In this document: piece after piece, positions 25,139 to 37,600 of the stretch
How positions within the stretch are numbered: position 1 is the stretch's first letter
Layout of the letters: each line of letters opens with the position of its first letter
NCBI GenBank assembly: GCA_905250075.1
Contig: CAJNOP010000001.1
Location: 1,629,912 to 1,693,911 of the forward strand
Reading direction: 5' to 3'
Source: Rotaria sp. Silwood1
Lineage: Eukaryota; Rotifera; Eurotatoria; Philodinida; Philodinidae
DNA length: 64,000 nucleotides
The notes under the pieces: generated by a model
Told to the model about the DNA's origin: nothing
Databases searched by the model: none
Seen by the model: only the letters and a program-made list of their open reading frames with translations
Made by a program: the position numbers and the translations under genes

Positions 25139-27003
25139 TTACAATAGAAACAAAAAGTTTCGTTTATCAAGTTTTTTGTTCTCTAATGAAAGAATTTGAG
25201 AGAAAGTTTGAAGTGGAACTTTAGAATGTTAATTGATATAGTACATTATTTAGCTATATGATCGTCTCGGTCTTAACGGAACATAAGACTAACATGCAAA
25301 GAGATCATTTTAATAACTACAAAACAAAAAAAAAGAGTAAACTACGAAGTAATAAATATGAGAAGTGAGAAAGAAAATTAGGAAAACACACTACTAGAAA
25401 CTTTCAGATTATTCTTCAAAACATAATTTTTTTTTTATCTAGAAATAAAATAGAGTCCTCAATGCTGCGCACAGTGTTCATTTTGTAGCTAATCTAAACA
25501 CATCCAAGTACAGAACGCAAACGTTTTGACTTTCATGAACAATAGATAATAAAATTAGCTTCTTGTCATCGAGACCTACGAGCGTTATACGTTTATGGCA
25601 CATATAATAAATTGCATTAGTTCTGAAAAGAATAACCTTGTAGGCAAAGAAAAGTACAGATATAGAAAACAGCACATGTCATAAAGCTGTTAATGAGATA
25701 TAACCAAATCCTATTGAATTGCCTAGTCCTGTTTATTAGGCGTCTTTGAAGACAAGTTCGTCTGCTGATGTTTCCCTATCTTAAATGACTTGTTATCCAA
25801 TACCCTAGATATTTAAATGATAATATCCGTTCGATCGTGTGACTTTCACATCGCTATTTTTTATCTCATATCTTTAATTAGACATCCGGTTCAAGTAGAG
25901 AACTGTAAAAAAACACAAAAAATGAGTTTCGCCATAATAAGGTTTCATATTTTGGCAAATAAGAGCATGTTCTATCAATTTTTTATATCAGAAACAAGCA
26001 AAATATATTTGAATACGAGAATTTCATTAAAGATGACTTAAGGTAATAATATAAAGATTGATTATAAGATTCTTTTTTTTTTACACTACAATTAATGATG
26101 TTATTGAGTGCATATAACTCAATCTACATAAACAAATCAAATCTTCAGGGATGAACCTACTGATCGTTATTTACAAATAAATCAAGTCTTTGTAACTTCA
26201 TATTTAATAATCAAAAAACTAGACATGAAATTCTGACGAGAAAAGATTTCCAACTGTTGGACGTCGATCGTGCTTGTAAATTATCTGCATGTAGTACTCG
26301 GCGAGACTAATAAAAAACGGAAAACAAAGGATTCATGTCCTTGTCTTAGTCTTTTTGATTTGTAATCGTGTAATTGAATTTTTCTCTTACATAAGCCAGC
26401 TAGCTAAATATTGTAAGAGACAGATTTGACCTGAAATTTTTCTCATATGTAGATCTCTTCGTTATTAGATTGTTACGAAAGTTTATCTTGAAAATCATAA
26501 TACTTTCTCGAGATATTCAATGATCACAAGAGTTAATGCTTTGACCTTAATTTCAGGTCAAACCTGTATTTTACAATATTTGATTAGCTAACTTGCTCGA
26601 GGTAAAAAATTTACTTTTAAAGATCATAAATTCAAAAATACAAGACATAAGAACGAATCTCTTTTTGATTTTCACTAGTCTCACTGAATACTACACTATG
26701 AACAAACTACAAATTTGATCGACATCCAAACAACTAAGACCCTTTTCTACTGAAGCATAACAGCTATACTAATCTGTTTATAATTCTGTTACGAGTGTTT
26801 AAATTTCTTCAAGTCAGTATTTTTTGAAATTATATTCAAGCAATTTTCAAAAAACAAATATTTATCTTATTAAATGATTAAATTTTAATGTTTAAAGAAA
26901 TATATTTTCTTTTTGTTTTCACAGAAAGTAAGTTAATATCAACCAGAAAAGAAAAAAAATAAGATACAACTAATAGACAACAACAAAAAGAAATAAACAG
27001 AGA
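25139..27003. other. Intergenic region between convergent TMEM163 and SAAL1
   Basis: About 1.9 kb with no gene that I can support on either strand. The one structured item is the long inverted repeat at 26399-26592, listed separately. The remainder is AT-rich and stop-laden in all frames. Confidence 0.6.
26399..26592. repeat. Foldback element with about 43-base inverted arms
   Basis: The left arm at 26399-26441 (GCTAGCTAAATATTGTAAGA, then GACAG-ATTTGACCTGAAAT) is repeated inverted at 26547-26592 (ATTTCAGGTCAAACCTGT, then ATTTTACAATATTTG-ATTAGCTAAC). The arms match at most positions with a 2-3 base indel. They enclose about 105 bases without coding potential. The layout is that of a foldback/MITE-type element. 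Confidence 0.7.
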
Positions 27004-30000
27004 TCATAAATTAAGCATGTCATCTAATCGTTTGTCTATATTACAAAAATGTTTAATAATTTTTCGAAATATTTCTCTTTGATCTTGATTTAATTGTGTA
27101 AATATAGATGTATTATTATCAGTTGTTTTTGATGAATCTTGTTTAATACCACGATAAAAAAGTTCAAGAAAAAGTTCATCAACAAGTGTATATGATGTTG
27201 TTGCTAAATCTTCACTAGTTGATCGATCAAAATCAACTTTTGTTGTTGATTGAACTTCTGCTTCATCATTCCAATCAACATTTGTTAATGAATTTTGACT
27301 TTTTGATAAACTATCATCATCACCTAATTAACAGAAAAAAAAATTGATGGTTTTTTTTTTGCATTGAGAAGAAGAAATTCATTTGACAAAATGTTTAATA
27401 AATTCATCAGATCAATAAAAGAGAAAGTTTCTATTGTAATGAAATTATCTTGTTTGTATAGAATATTTCAGGATTCTTAAATGTAGCATCCTCGACATGA
27501 GAACTTCCGAAAACATCTGTTTTCTACAATATCTATAGAAAAATGCTTATGTTTTAAAACCTCATGTCTTGCTGATATTACGTTTAAAAAATTTGAAATA
27601 TTTTATACAAAATAGTTAGAGTTTTCTTAACATATTCATGCAGATGCTGTTTCAGACTAAAATTCAAAACCCATAATTTTTCTGTGAAATTTTAATAGAA
27701 CTTTTCAATCTCAATCAAATGGTAGTATCCGTTAATATTTTTTCTTAGGTCATTTCTAATCTACAGAATAATTACTTTAGCGCAAAATATACAGTCGAAA
27801 CCTTTGAAACATTTTCGATAGGTTACTCGTAAGATAAAAGAATACTAAATTACAATGCGAGAAACGATAACAATATGTTTTATGCAAAGTGATCAACTGA
27901 TAATTCAACTTACGGACAAAAACTGATTACTATTCGTGTGATATTCAGATAATTCTAATATCATTAGTAGCAAGAAGTGAAACGAATCGAACTTTAAAAA
28001 AGGAAATAAGGTAGAAAATGGATTCAAATTTCAAACATTAAATCTGAACATTCATTTTTCGAAAAAGTATTCTATGACATGTAAGTTTTGCCACAAAATC
28101 TTTGCATTAATTTCGGCCACTTAAAAGACAACTGATTAGAACTACAATCAGAATTTTTTGCTTTTTTTTGCATATATGTTCAGAATTTCTTCTCTTGGAT
28201 AAGATTGCACAAGTATTAGTAAATTTTTTGAAAAAGTCCAGCACAGCATCGGCACTAAAGAAAATAGTGGTTTTTGTGCAGTTCTTCGTTCGTACCTCAG
28301 AACAGCTTCAACTCAATATTATTGCATACAAAGTGATATATTACAATAAGTGTAACTTCATCAGCATTTTCACTAAAGAATTTATTTCTATAGAAATCAA
28401 TGTTGGTGAAAAAATGTTTGCTTCAAAAATTGATTTTGAAACTACAAAAGTTTGAAAATCTATCATACAAAACAAAATCATTAAAAGCTTTTTCGTATTT
28501 TGAATTTAATAGATATCAATCGTAATATAAAATTGCATGAAATAGTATTCTGTAAAACCACTATTTTAAATCTTTTAAAACGATCTAATCACAGTTATTC
28601 AATGTTATTCTAGAAGAAAACTCTGAACATATATTCGGCAAGAGAAAAAACATCTGATTCTAATGAACTGTTTCTAAATCTAAATAATTGTCCTTAAGTG
28701 ATCAAAACATGAGTAGATTCACTTTCAAATACTAATTTTTAGTTGACATTTTTTATATATTTGCAAATATAGAAAACATATAGGTCAACGTCTATTATAA
28801 TTCAAAAAAATGCTTATCAAACCTGTTTTTCCATTTGTATCAAAATCATCGATATCTTTTCGTTTATTTGATGAATGGGATTGTGTTCTTGATCGTTGTC
28901 TACGTATCATATGTTTTTGATGTTCACGTCTTTGTCTATCTTTNNNNNNNNNNTGTCTACGTATCATATGTTTTTGATGTTCACGTCTTTGTCTATCTTT
29001 ATAGCATGTATGTCCAATAATAATAAAATATTCTAATAATTGTTTATTAATTATATTTAAACCATGTTTATAAAGAAAAAAATTACATATTGATATACAT
29101 GATAATAATAAAACACTACGTATTTGTACAATATCATCATGTACTAAACGATTAAGAATATTTTCAATAAGTTTCATTATTGTTTGACAATGTTCATTTA
29201 ACATATCAATAAAATGTTCATGTGTTGTATAGATTTGTAAACAATTAAATAGATTTTCTAATATATTTGTTGTTGTTATTGTTTCATTTTCAATCAATGC
29301 ACTTATAGCTGTTGTTATTGATGTTAAAAATAAATAAAATACTTCTGTTTGTTCATTATTATCAAATAAATTACATTCATCTAATAAAACACGTAATAAA
29401 AAACTACATTGTTCAAGTAGTTCTTTATTATAACATGATTGGAATATAAAACATAATGGTTCATATGTTAATTGTATATGTTCTAACATTAATGAACGTG
29501 TATCTTGTCGTACAGTTAATGTATATATTAAACGAAATAATTGTACAAGTGTTGGACAATCTGAATAATCATCACTTGTTAATATTGATAATATTGTTGA
29601 TAGAAGATTTGTATGTTGTATTATAGATAAAGCAACACTTATGTTTTGATTATCTTGTTCAATATTTCGTTTACAACAAGCCATATTTGATAATATACCA
29701 AGTACAATTTCAGTACAACGTTTATCTTTACATTCAATAAGTACAACATTAAATAAATCAAGTGAATTAAATTCAATTAATAAATGTGCAACATCAGCAC
29801 TCATGCTTACATCCCATAATTCACATAATTCAGATTCAAATGTTTCATCTAATTCTTGTTTTTTATGTGAATTTGTTGATACATAATCATCACCTTGTTG
29901 ACGAATAGTTGAAAATGTTTCATGATGAATTTGTTCTGGAGCAACAAACTATGAGAATTAATAATTTAAGCTGTTAGTAAAAAAATCTCTGTAGGATTAA

Positions 30001-30748
30001 AGTATGAGACACAATGAAACGGATGTTGCTAATCACAGAAAAACTGTTTTATGCTATCTATTTTGAGACAACCTTCTTCACCATCTTTTTTACTTAATTT
30101 ACTAAATATGCAATAACAATGTACTTCATGCATTAGAATGAAACTTCATTGATATGCAATCTTTGATCGTATATCAACAACGTCCTTCACAGCTTGTGAC
30201 GGTCTTCAGCTAGCGTCTGTCACGGTCTATGATAAATTGACAAGGTGCTTGACGCGATCTATGTAAAGCGAAGGATATTCAATCAAAATTTTTACTTTTA
30301 TACTTCTCAACACTCCGTTTAGATCGTGTTTCACGAAAAATAAAACTTTTTTTTCTTGTATGTAGTTATTTTTACTTGAATTAGTTTAAGTAAGACTCGA
30401 CAAAACCATGATTTGGAATACATTTCATCTCCGACCATATCAGCTCGACTGAGATTATCAATAGGTGGTGGTGAAGGATTACGAACAACAGTTGGTGATG
30501 ATGATGATGATTGTGGTGGTGCATTTTGAGAATGAATTGAAATCTGACGGTGAGACGAATGTATTGGTGGCGTAGAATCAAGTTGATATTGTTGACTAGG
30601 TGTATCATGATCACTTGTTGAACGAAATGACTTGAAGAAAACAAAAAAAATTTTCTTGAACAAAAATAAAAATAAATCAAATAAAACATACAGAAAACGA
30701 TCCAGGATCGTTATTTGGTGTTCGAGTATTTTCTGTTGATGTCATCAT
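27004..30748 (-). CDS. SAAL1: SAAL1-like armadillo-type protein
   Basis: SAAL1 is a nuclear armadillo-like protein linked to cell proliferation; its molecular role is poorly defined. Four exons are read on the minus strand: 30748-30692, 30630-30376, 29948-28823 and 27323-27004 (585 codons plus stop, including the 10-N gap). Diagnostic segments are RNPSPPPIDNLS followed by YSKSWFCRVLLKLIQ (human SAAL1 starts RNPSPPP and has YSKHWLFGVLSGLIQ). Then comes SELCELWDVSMSADVAHLLI, with E-F-N-S-L-D-L-F-N-V-V-L and E-I-V-L-G-I-L-S-N-M-A-C. The rest is helical. An Arg/Ser-rich insert (QRREHQKHMIRR) overlaps the assembly gap, so the protein near residue 410 is uncertain. Intron 2 holds a copy of the dispersed repeat and intron 3 is 1.5 kb. 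An acceptor-like TTTCTTTTAG ends 10 bases before the ATG. Confidence 0.85.
28897..29000. other. Assembly gap (10 N) flanked by identical 47-base copies
   Basis: N runs occupy 28944-28953. The 47 bases on the left (28897-28943) are identical to the 47 on the right (28954-29000). This is what scaffolding gives when two contig ends overlap but are not merged. Copy plus gap is 57 bases, a multiple of three, so the SAAL1 frame stays open either way. Confidence 0.9.
29971..30342 (+). repeat. Dispersed intronic repeat, copy C (SAAL1 intron 2)
   Basis: The longest copy of the family (about 370 bases). It begins CTGTTAGTAAAAAAATCTC, contains GTTTTATGCTATCTATTTTG and GATCGTATATCAACAACG, and ends TTTAGATCGTGTTTCACG. 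It fills nearly the whole intron and lies antisense to SAAL1, as copies A and B lie antisense to filamin. Confidence 0.65.
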
Positions 30749-30846
30749 AAGATGTATCTAAAAGAAACAAGTTAAAAACGGCTGGAGTATTTTTTTTTCG
30801 TTTTTTGTTTCAGCGTTTTTTTCTTTTCTCGGTTTTTTTTTCCTGT

Positions 30847-31299
30847 TTATTTGTCTACAGTTTTTTTATTGATAACCAATTCAGGATAACCACTTTCATC
30901 GTCCATTTCTCGAGTAAAGGTTACATTCTCACATTCGGCCAAAACTATTTCAACGGTAGTAAAGACAATCATTGGATGTTCAGCCAGAACATGACCACCT
31001 ACAACTCGTCCAGTTCGATCAGAAAATGATCCATGTATATGCTGTCCTTCACTATCCAATGTTCCAACCAGACTAACAATTTCATGTGGTGTTGTCAAAT
31101 CTATTACATCAGTTGTACTAGCCATACGTAATCGCATTGCTTTTATACTACCGACACAAGTCATAATAAATACTGATTGTAAACCATTTTTGTTTATCAA
31201 TGTTCTTATAGTTGATAAAACATCCATATTAGGTGATAACCGTAATGGATATACCCGTATTGCACTCGGAATTAATTGTAAATTGCGCGTAGATGACAT
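30847..31299 (-). CDS. PPC/DUF296 domain protein (COG1661 type), intronless
   Basis: A 150-residue single-exon protein made almost wholly of one PPC (plants and prokaryotes conserved; DUF296) domain. Characteristic features are P-L-R-L-S-P-N-M-D-V near residue 20, A-F/V-I-M-T-C-V-G-S-I near residue 45, then H-I-H-G-S-F-S-D-R-T-G-R-V-V-G-G-H-V-L near residue 95 and T-T-V-E-I-V-L-A-E. There is no AT-hook, unlike plant AHL proteins; it looks like the short bacterial/archaeal form. PPC domains form trimers, and some bind DNA through an accessory AT-hook. The cellular role here is unknown. The gene lies 98 bases beyond the SAAL1 start and 241 bases from the LSM2 stop, all on the minus strand. PPC genes are uncommon in animals, so horizontal acquisition or patchy retention is possible. 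Confidence 0.8.
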   Translation of the reverse strand: MSSTRNLQLIPSAIRVYPLRLSPNMDVLSTIRTLINKNGLQSVFIMTCVGSIKAMRLRMASTTDVIDLTTPHEIVSLVGTLDSEGQHIHGSFSDRTGRVVGGHVLAEHPMIVFTTVEIVLAECENVTFTREMDDESGYPELVINKKTVDK

Positions 31300-31540
31300 T
31301 ATAGATAGATAGATATATATATTAATCTCAAGTAAAAAAAAAGATATTGCAAACAAGCCGAAAAAAAAAACTAGAAAATAATCAGTTAAAAATTTGAATA
31401 ATGATAGACATGTCAGTTGTGTTTTATTTCTCGTTTTTTTTTCCTTTATAAGTCTATTTACATAAACAGCATCTGAACGATGACGAAAAAAAAAGAATGT
31501 AAATTTTTCTTATATCAATTTTTTTTTTAATGTTTCTTGT

Positions 31541-31831
31541 TCATTCTTTTCGTGGTTGTGTTATTTCTTTTCGTGTTGCTTCTTGTAATAATTGTGTATC
31601 AACATCATCCGGTGGTAATTGTATATAACGTATAACAGAACCACGTACAAATGCTGATGTAACCGATTGTATATGAGGATATTTTTCTGGATCAAGTACT
31701 TGTACTTCAGTTAATTTAACATTCAAATATTGATCAACACTATGCAATGTACCAGATATTGATAAATCATTTTTTAATTCAATAACAACATCTTTGCCAA
31801 CAAGGGATTTAAAAAATGAGTAGAATAACAT
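31541..31831 (-). CDS. LSM2: U6 snRNA-associated Sm-like protein LSm2
   Basis: LSm2 is a subunit of the LSm2-8 ring that binds the U6 snRNA 3' end and of the cytoplasmic LSm1-7 decapping ring. The 96-residue product starts MLFYSFFKSLVGKDVVIELK, nearly identical to the human start, and has the same length (human 95). Sm1 is V-V-I-E-L-K-N-D-L-S-I-S-G-T-L-H-S-V-D-Q-Y-L-N; Sm2 is F-V-R-G-S-V-I-R-Y-I-Q-L. A run of T followed by CTATAG ends only 2 bases before the ATG (AG at 31835-31834), so either a 5'UTR intron or a spliced leader joins right at the start codon. The gene begins 140 bases after the IGBP1 stop codon. Confidence 0.95.
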   Translation of the reverse strand: MLFYSFFKSLVGKDVVIELKNDLSISGTLHSVDQYLNVKLTEVQVLDPEKYPHIQSVTSAFVRGSVIRYIQLPPDDVDTQLLQEATRKEITQPRKE

Positions 31832-31971
31832 ATCTATAGAAAAAAAAAAAAGGAAATGACAAGATAGACTACGAGAATCGGTTTGTTTTATTTTCTTAGT
31901 GTAAAATAAAAGAAGAAATTTTTTTTCAGAGTTAAAAAGAAAATGTAATACGCTATACAAATTGTTTTGTT

Positions 31972-34565
31972 CTAGGAGCGATTATGACGATTGCCTTCGC
32001 CACGTCGATGATCATCTTTAAAATCATCCATTGATCGTAAATATTTTAACATATCTGGATCATCTTTTTCCGTATAGGCTTCTTTAGCAATATCTTCTTT
32101 TTCAGCATCATTTGCTGTTGGAAATTTAGGACCTTGAAAATAAGCAAGAAATATTCATATGAAGTTTTCTAAATATATTATAATATACCAGCATTCATTT
32201 GTTTGACTTGTTCAGGTGTTGGTGCAAGACCACGTTGAGCAAGACTTTGATAAAATTCATCAATTGTCATTGTAGGCATACTTGGATAACCAATACCAAT
32301 AGCTGTTGATTGTAATTGATCACGTGTAATTATCATTGGTTTTAAAGGATGTGATGGTGATCTACGTTCAGGTCGTTTATGAGTTTCTTCATCATTTGTT
32401 GATTCTATTGATTGACGTTGAAGTAAAACTCGAAGTTCATCTAGATAAGAATATGATCAAATAAAAAGAAATTTATTTATCTAGAAATGTTTACCATGTA
32501 AATAACCAAGATCATCAAATCCTGTATTAATCCACCATTGAATTTTACTTAAATAAAAATTACGTTTAGCATCTTCATCAGTTAAATCATGTTTCATTGC
32601 TTCTTCGAATGCTTTCATTGATTCTTCTTCTTCACGACGTTTTAAATGACTAGATTTATTATAAAGAAAAGAAAACATTATATACATGTATATATATATA
32701 TGTATATTAAGGTTTGTTCAAATAATTAAATGAAATATTTTAAAAAATTTATATCAAGATAATCATTCCAAACAATTAGAAGATGATATTTTTATCTACT
32801 AAGAAGAAAAATCTGATGAAAAATGTCTTCTAACTTATTAATCACTGTTGAGTCGAGGTTATATGCATCAGATCGATTCTAATGGGCTGTGAATACTCTA
32901 ACAAGAGCTCGAGTCTATAATGTATTAATCAGAAGGTAAGGCATCTTTACAAATATTTTATTTAAACAATGCTGTGGTCCCCTCAGAAAAATCCTGATTT
33001 TCCAATTTCGACTTAAAATTTTGCATAGATATTGTTCTTAAAGAGAATGAGTTACTATGAAAATTTCAGATCCATTAAATTGTTCTTATCTTGAAATAAG
33101 AAAATCAAATCTGCGGGTTTATATAAGCAATGTAAAAAATATGTTTTTACCATGGCCGTATCTTATGATAAAAACAACGAACAGATTTAAAACTTTCACA
33201 ATAAACTATTCTCATTAAGATACGTCTTTATGAAAAATTTCAAGAGAGAAATCAGTTTTTCTGAGTTTCCTTGTAGATATCATGATATCATAGACAGAAC
33301 GGGTGCCGGTGTGTTCTATTAATTCTTTGCTCGTAGTATCATATAAAGGATGTGGAATAAAATTTTGTTAAAAATTGACTATGCCAAATATCACTATATA
33401 TAAATGGAATAGTACGAAAATTCGTTAGTCCAACGTTGGTATAGGCTTCAGGCCGATTATAATGGTCTGCACTATTCAAATCAATTCCGTCCTAGCATGG
33501 TATTACCGTACAATTTAGAGTAAAACTTCAAAATTAATCATATAAAAGATGTATCTCATCAGTATAATATTCTACACAGAACAAATACAGTTTTTGTCAT
33601 CTTGTGGTTTCCATTAGCAAAAGATAGTATAGATTATTTTTTAAGCAATAAAATTACTAAAAGCATAAAGTTTTGCATTCTATCGATTTCGAAAATATCC
33701 AAAATATATATAAAATAAAGAAAAAGCCCCTTTGCATTAGTATTTCAAAATCCTTCATCTATATTTCGAATTACCTTTAAATTATCAGAAGTTAATCTAT
33801 TTTCTTCATATAATCAAAATATGACACTGCTCTATTATGACTCTAAACAACATAGTTTTTCAAAAAAGAATTGAAAATATTTCTCTTGAAAGATGTTCTC
33901 TTTATTTCTTTAATATTAAATTTGAATTTATATAATCACCCGCGAATTTTCGATGCACGATCTTGTGCCATTTTCATCATATCAACATCTCGACTTGATA
34001 ATTGTTCTGTTGTTTCACATTCTTGATTTGTTGGTGCTTTTGGTATAGAATATTTATGTAAACCATAATTTTTTGTCATTGTTAAAAATTTAAAATAATA
34101 ATCACATGCATGTTGTACATTAATAAGACGTTGTGATGGTTTCGAACGTTTTGTTTGATATAACCAAGCAAGAAATGCATATATAAGTAAATAACGTATA
34201 TTTGTTGTTGATAATTCATCAATTTGTTCATTATCACTAAATAATTCAAGTGATATAAGACGTTTTTCTAATGATTCAAGTAAACGTATTGTATGAAGAA
34301 GTTTACTTGAATAATCATCTGTTGTTGTATTAGCTGATGAACTTTGTAAATCATTTTGATTTGACCATGCTATATCAAATAATTGTGAAAAAGTATGTGA
34401 TTCATCATTCTTATTATCATTATCATTATTATCGTTCAATGTTAAATGTTTATGTATATCATCATGTGATATTTCGTTTATATTTGATGATTTTATTTCA
34501 TTCGTATTTGATGATGATGATTCATCAGAATGACAATGTGAACTACAACAATGATGATCTGCCAT
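31972..34565 (-). CDS. IGBP1: IGBP1 (alpha4/TAP42), PP2A catalytic-subunit chaperone
   Basis: IGBP1 binds and stabilises free catalytic subunits of PP2A, PP4 and PP6 in the cytosol. Four exons are read: 34565-33940, 32649-32495, 32440-32189 and 32132-31972 (397 residues; human 339). After a His/Ser/Asn-rich N-terminal extension come L-L-E-S-L-E-K-R-L-I-S-L-E-L-F-S-D-N-E and N-I-R-Y-L-L-I-Y-A-F-L-A, the TAP42 helical core. Next are D-R-A-S-K-I and Y-L-S-K-I-Q-W-W-I-N. The C-terminal block L-K-P-M-I-I-T-R-D plus G-I-G-Y-P-S-M-P-T-M-T-I-D-E-F-Y is the family hallmark, and it ends D-D-F-K-D-D-H-R-R-G-E-G-N-R. The N-terminal extension (SSHCHSDESSSSN) is unlike vertebrate forms. Intron 1 is 1.29 kb. 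TAATATTTCAG ends 11 bases before the ATG. Confidence 0.9.
32650..33939. other. 1.29-kb IGBP1 intron 1 with weak internal repeat
   Basis: No coding exon is needed or seen here. Two segments resemble each other: about 32857-32895 (GGTTATATGCATCAGATC, then GATTCTAATGGGCTGTG) and 33438-33470 (GGTATAGGCTTCAGGCC, then GATTATAATGGTCTGC). A 22-base stretch at 33876-33897 recurs exactly at 54785-54806 in the CFAP141-like gene. This points to old transposon debris. Confidence 0.4.
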
Positions 34566-34697
34566 TAATTAAAATCTGAAATATTAAAACAAGAATTTGT
34601 CTTTTTTCTCCATGGATAACAATATTTATTTTGGTTTTTTTCTTTTTTATCCAAATTTCGGAAACAACAAATAACAAAAAACAAAAACAATAACATA

Positions 34698-37600
34698 TTA
34701 AGTTAAATTTTTTAATGCACATTCAGTATTAAAACGTTTTAATTCATCAGAATCGAGTGTATGAAGTGCACGTGAATATATACGAGATATAGTAACAAAA
34801 TCAAGTGAGTGATGTTGTTTTAAATGATCCAAATAAACAAGCCAAAGATCTTATAAAAAAAAAAAAGAAAAGAATAAAATTTCAGAAACTCTTTGTTTTT
34901 ATTTTTTTTGATGTTTTTCTTACCAGCTGATGTTTTACCAAAATAAATAATAGCTTGTTCAAATGCAGTTTTAATACGTTTATTATCAATATTTGATGAT
35001 GATTGTTCAATTTTAATATAATCCATATAAAATAGTAATGAAGCTGGTGTTCGACATGATAATCTAAACAATGAACAGAAATTAATAATAAGAAATATTT
35101 AAACAAGAAAAGGAAAAATTTTACTTGTCAAATAATTGTCGAACTTGTGTTATTGATTTGTTTTGATTAACCCATTGTAAATATTTTGGTTTTAATTCTA
35201 ATGTTACAGAAAGATCAAATGATTCCATTTGAGATTGCTAAAAAAACATTTAATGTTTATTATAAGAAGTGGTTATATATTATTTCTATGGCACAAAATA
35301 TTCATTCATTTTTCGGCTATTCAAAAACAAGTAGTGAGAGCTAGAAGAAGTTTATAGAGATCAGACGTTTTTTGTTATTTCTGAAGTACGTCTGAAGGAG
35401 CGATTTCAAACTCTGAGAAAGTCAACTAGATCTTCTAAGAAGCGCCGAATCCTCAGCCCATACTCAGGATAAAATATTGTTAAGATTAAACAACTAGCAT
35501 TATATTGTTATAAAAGATCCAAAATAGTAATTTTAGAGAAGACTGTTTTGGTCGATTTTATATTTCGACTAAATGCAAAACAGTTTCGAACAACGTGTTT
35601 TTTTTGGCCAATATCAATATCTATCGAAATTAGCTTTTAAATGGGAATATATAGATTTGATTTCACTTATTGTAATATTTCATTTCGTACAGAATTCAAT
35701 ATTCAGCAAAAAACAAAAAAGACTGATTACTTCTGATTCTGACCAATGAACGAATATGTTGTACTAAGACTTTCATGCTATAGCTGTTTTCTTTTACTTC
35801 AAATAATTCTTCTGTCCATTTGTGATCATGTTCTTGTGCGTAGTCAATTATAGTATTCCATATTAGAGAAGATTTCTTTATAAAAAAAAAAAGATTTTAA
35901 GATAAAACTTAAGAATTTTAATATAAAAGATGTTTTACTTTGACATCTGAATTTTGACAAGTGAGTTTAAATTCTTTTTTTATTTTTTTGCAATCAGTAG
36001 ACTCTTCAATCAATAATGACAAACGTTTATTCCACAAAGAAGCATCATTCGGATAGTGGTCAGTCGCTTTTTGAATAACAACTTTTGCTCGATCATGATC
36101 AACTATTGATACCTAAAAAAAAATAAATTATATGTAACAAAAGAATAAGGATAGGATCCTCGTATCTTACCCATTCTAAATAACGTTCAGATGTTAAAGA
36201 AATTTGTTCACTCGCCAATGAGAATACTCGATCACACGTAGAAATATGCTAAATAAATTTAAAAGAAGATAAACTCTTATGTAAATATTTTAACTATTTA
36301 TGAAATAATTATGAATACATTTCACTAGATTGATTAATAGATAATATTTTTATCTCGTTATACAGATTATAGACGAATAATTGTCGAATCTCATTTAGTA
36401 TGTATTGAACTGATTTTGCAAATAAAATCTTTGAGAAATTATTAGTCTATATGATGAAAAATATATTCATACAAAGTTATCTCCTATTGTATTGAAATAA
36501 TTCTAGTTAGCTAGTCAAATAGAAATTTTTAATAATATCTTTCGAATAGATAATGAGAAAATTTTCACTAATCATGTATTATCATATATTATTATTGTCA
36601 GATGTCAAATATAATTTTGTTGACCTTTCATTCAAATAGGAAATAATCAATGACTCGATTTCACTCTGAATTATTCAAATCGAAAGAAATTTATTAAGAA
36701 CAACATCAAGTTTTTTTCTATAAGGTTTTTAATTTAAAAAAAAAAGATTATTTTGTATTGATTTTAATCAAAATACGTTTAATTCTCGATATATTTATAT
36801 GGATCTATGAGCCAGTCTAGCATATTTCTCGACCTAAAAAATGAGCTAATTCGATCGACTAATTGATATTTGTGACTGTTGTTGAACTATGAGCATTATA
36901 TTATAAAGGAAGGAAGGAAAAATACCTTGCTGCAGATCCTGTAGTTCTCTATATTTATTCTTTACCAATCACGATAAAGTCATACTTTTTGATCCATATT
37001 CTTAACATATTATGTTCATACAAAGTTTCGAAACCTACAGTACACATACTACTCGAGATTCAAAGGTTTTTGTTTATTGTTGAATATCACACAATTTTTT
37101 GCTAAACTGTATTTTCTTTTTTTAGTAAAAGAAAATTACCTCAGTTTTATTTGTATCTGATGCTTGACTAAGACGTTGAAGACAAAAATCAAGATATAAA
37201 TTCCATAATTCATCTAGAAAAAATATCATTATAAAAAAAAAAAAGAATTTAAGAAATTAAAATGGATCTATTTACTTTTATTAACAGTTGAATTATTTAA
37301 TTGTTGTTCATAATTTTCTCTAACTTGTTGTTCAAGTATAGCAATCATAAAAGCTAAGTTAATTTAATTATTATATTTTTAGTAAAATTTGAAAAATAAA
37401 AAATTCTTACTAACGTCTTGTTCTTTTTTAGCTGCTTCATCAATCATTTTACGTTCATTGATCAATGGACGTTGAGCTATCAATGATTGAGCGAGAGCAT
37501 TAGAAGAATATTTTTCTTTTAAACTTAACAAAAAAAAAGAAACACAATCATAATAAACAAATACTTTCTATTGTAATCTTACACTGAATAAATGTGATCA

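Noticed and set aside
35724..35797. Longer form of the UTP6 exon continuing in frame past GTAAAAG
   Set aside because: The next donor-like site leaves a phase that does not fit the following exon, whereas stopping at 35798 keeps phase and gives a 599-residue protein close to human UTP6.
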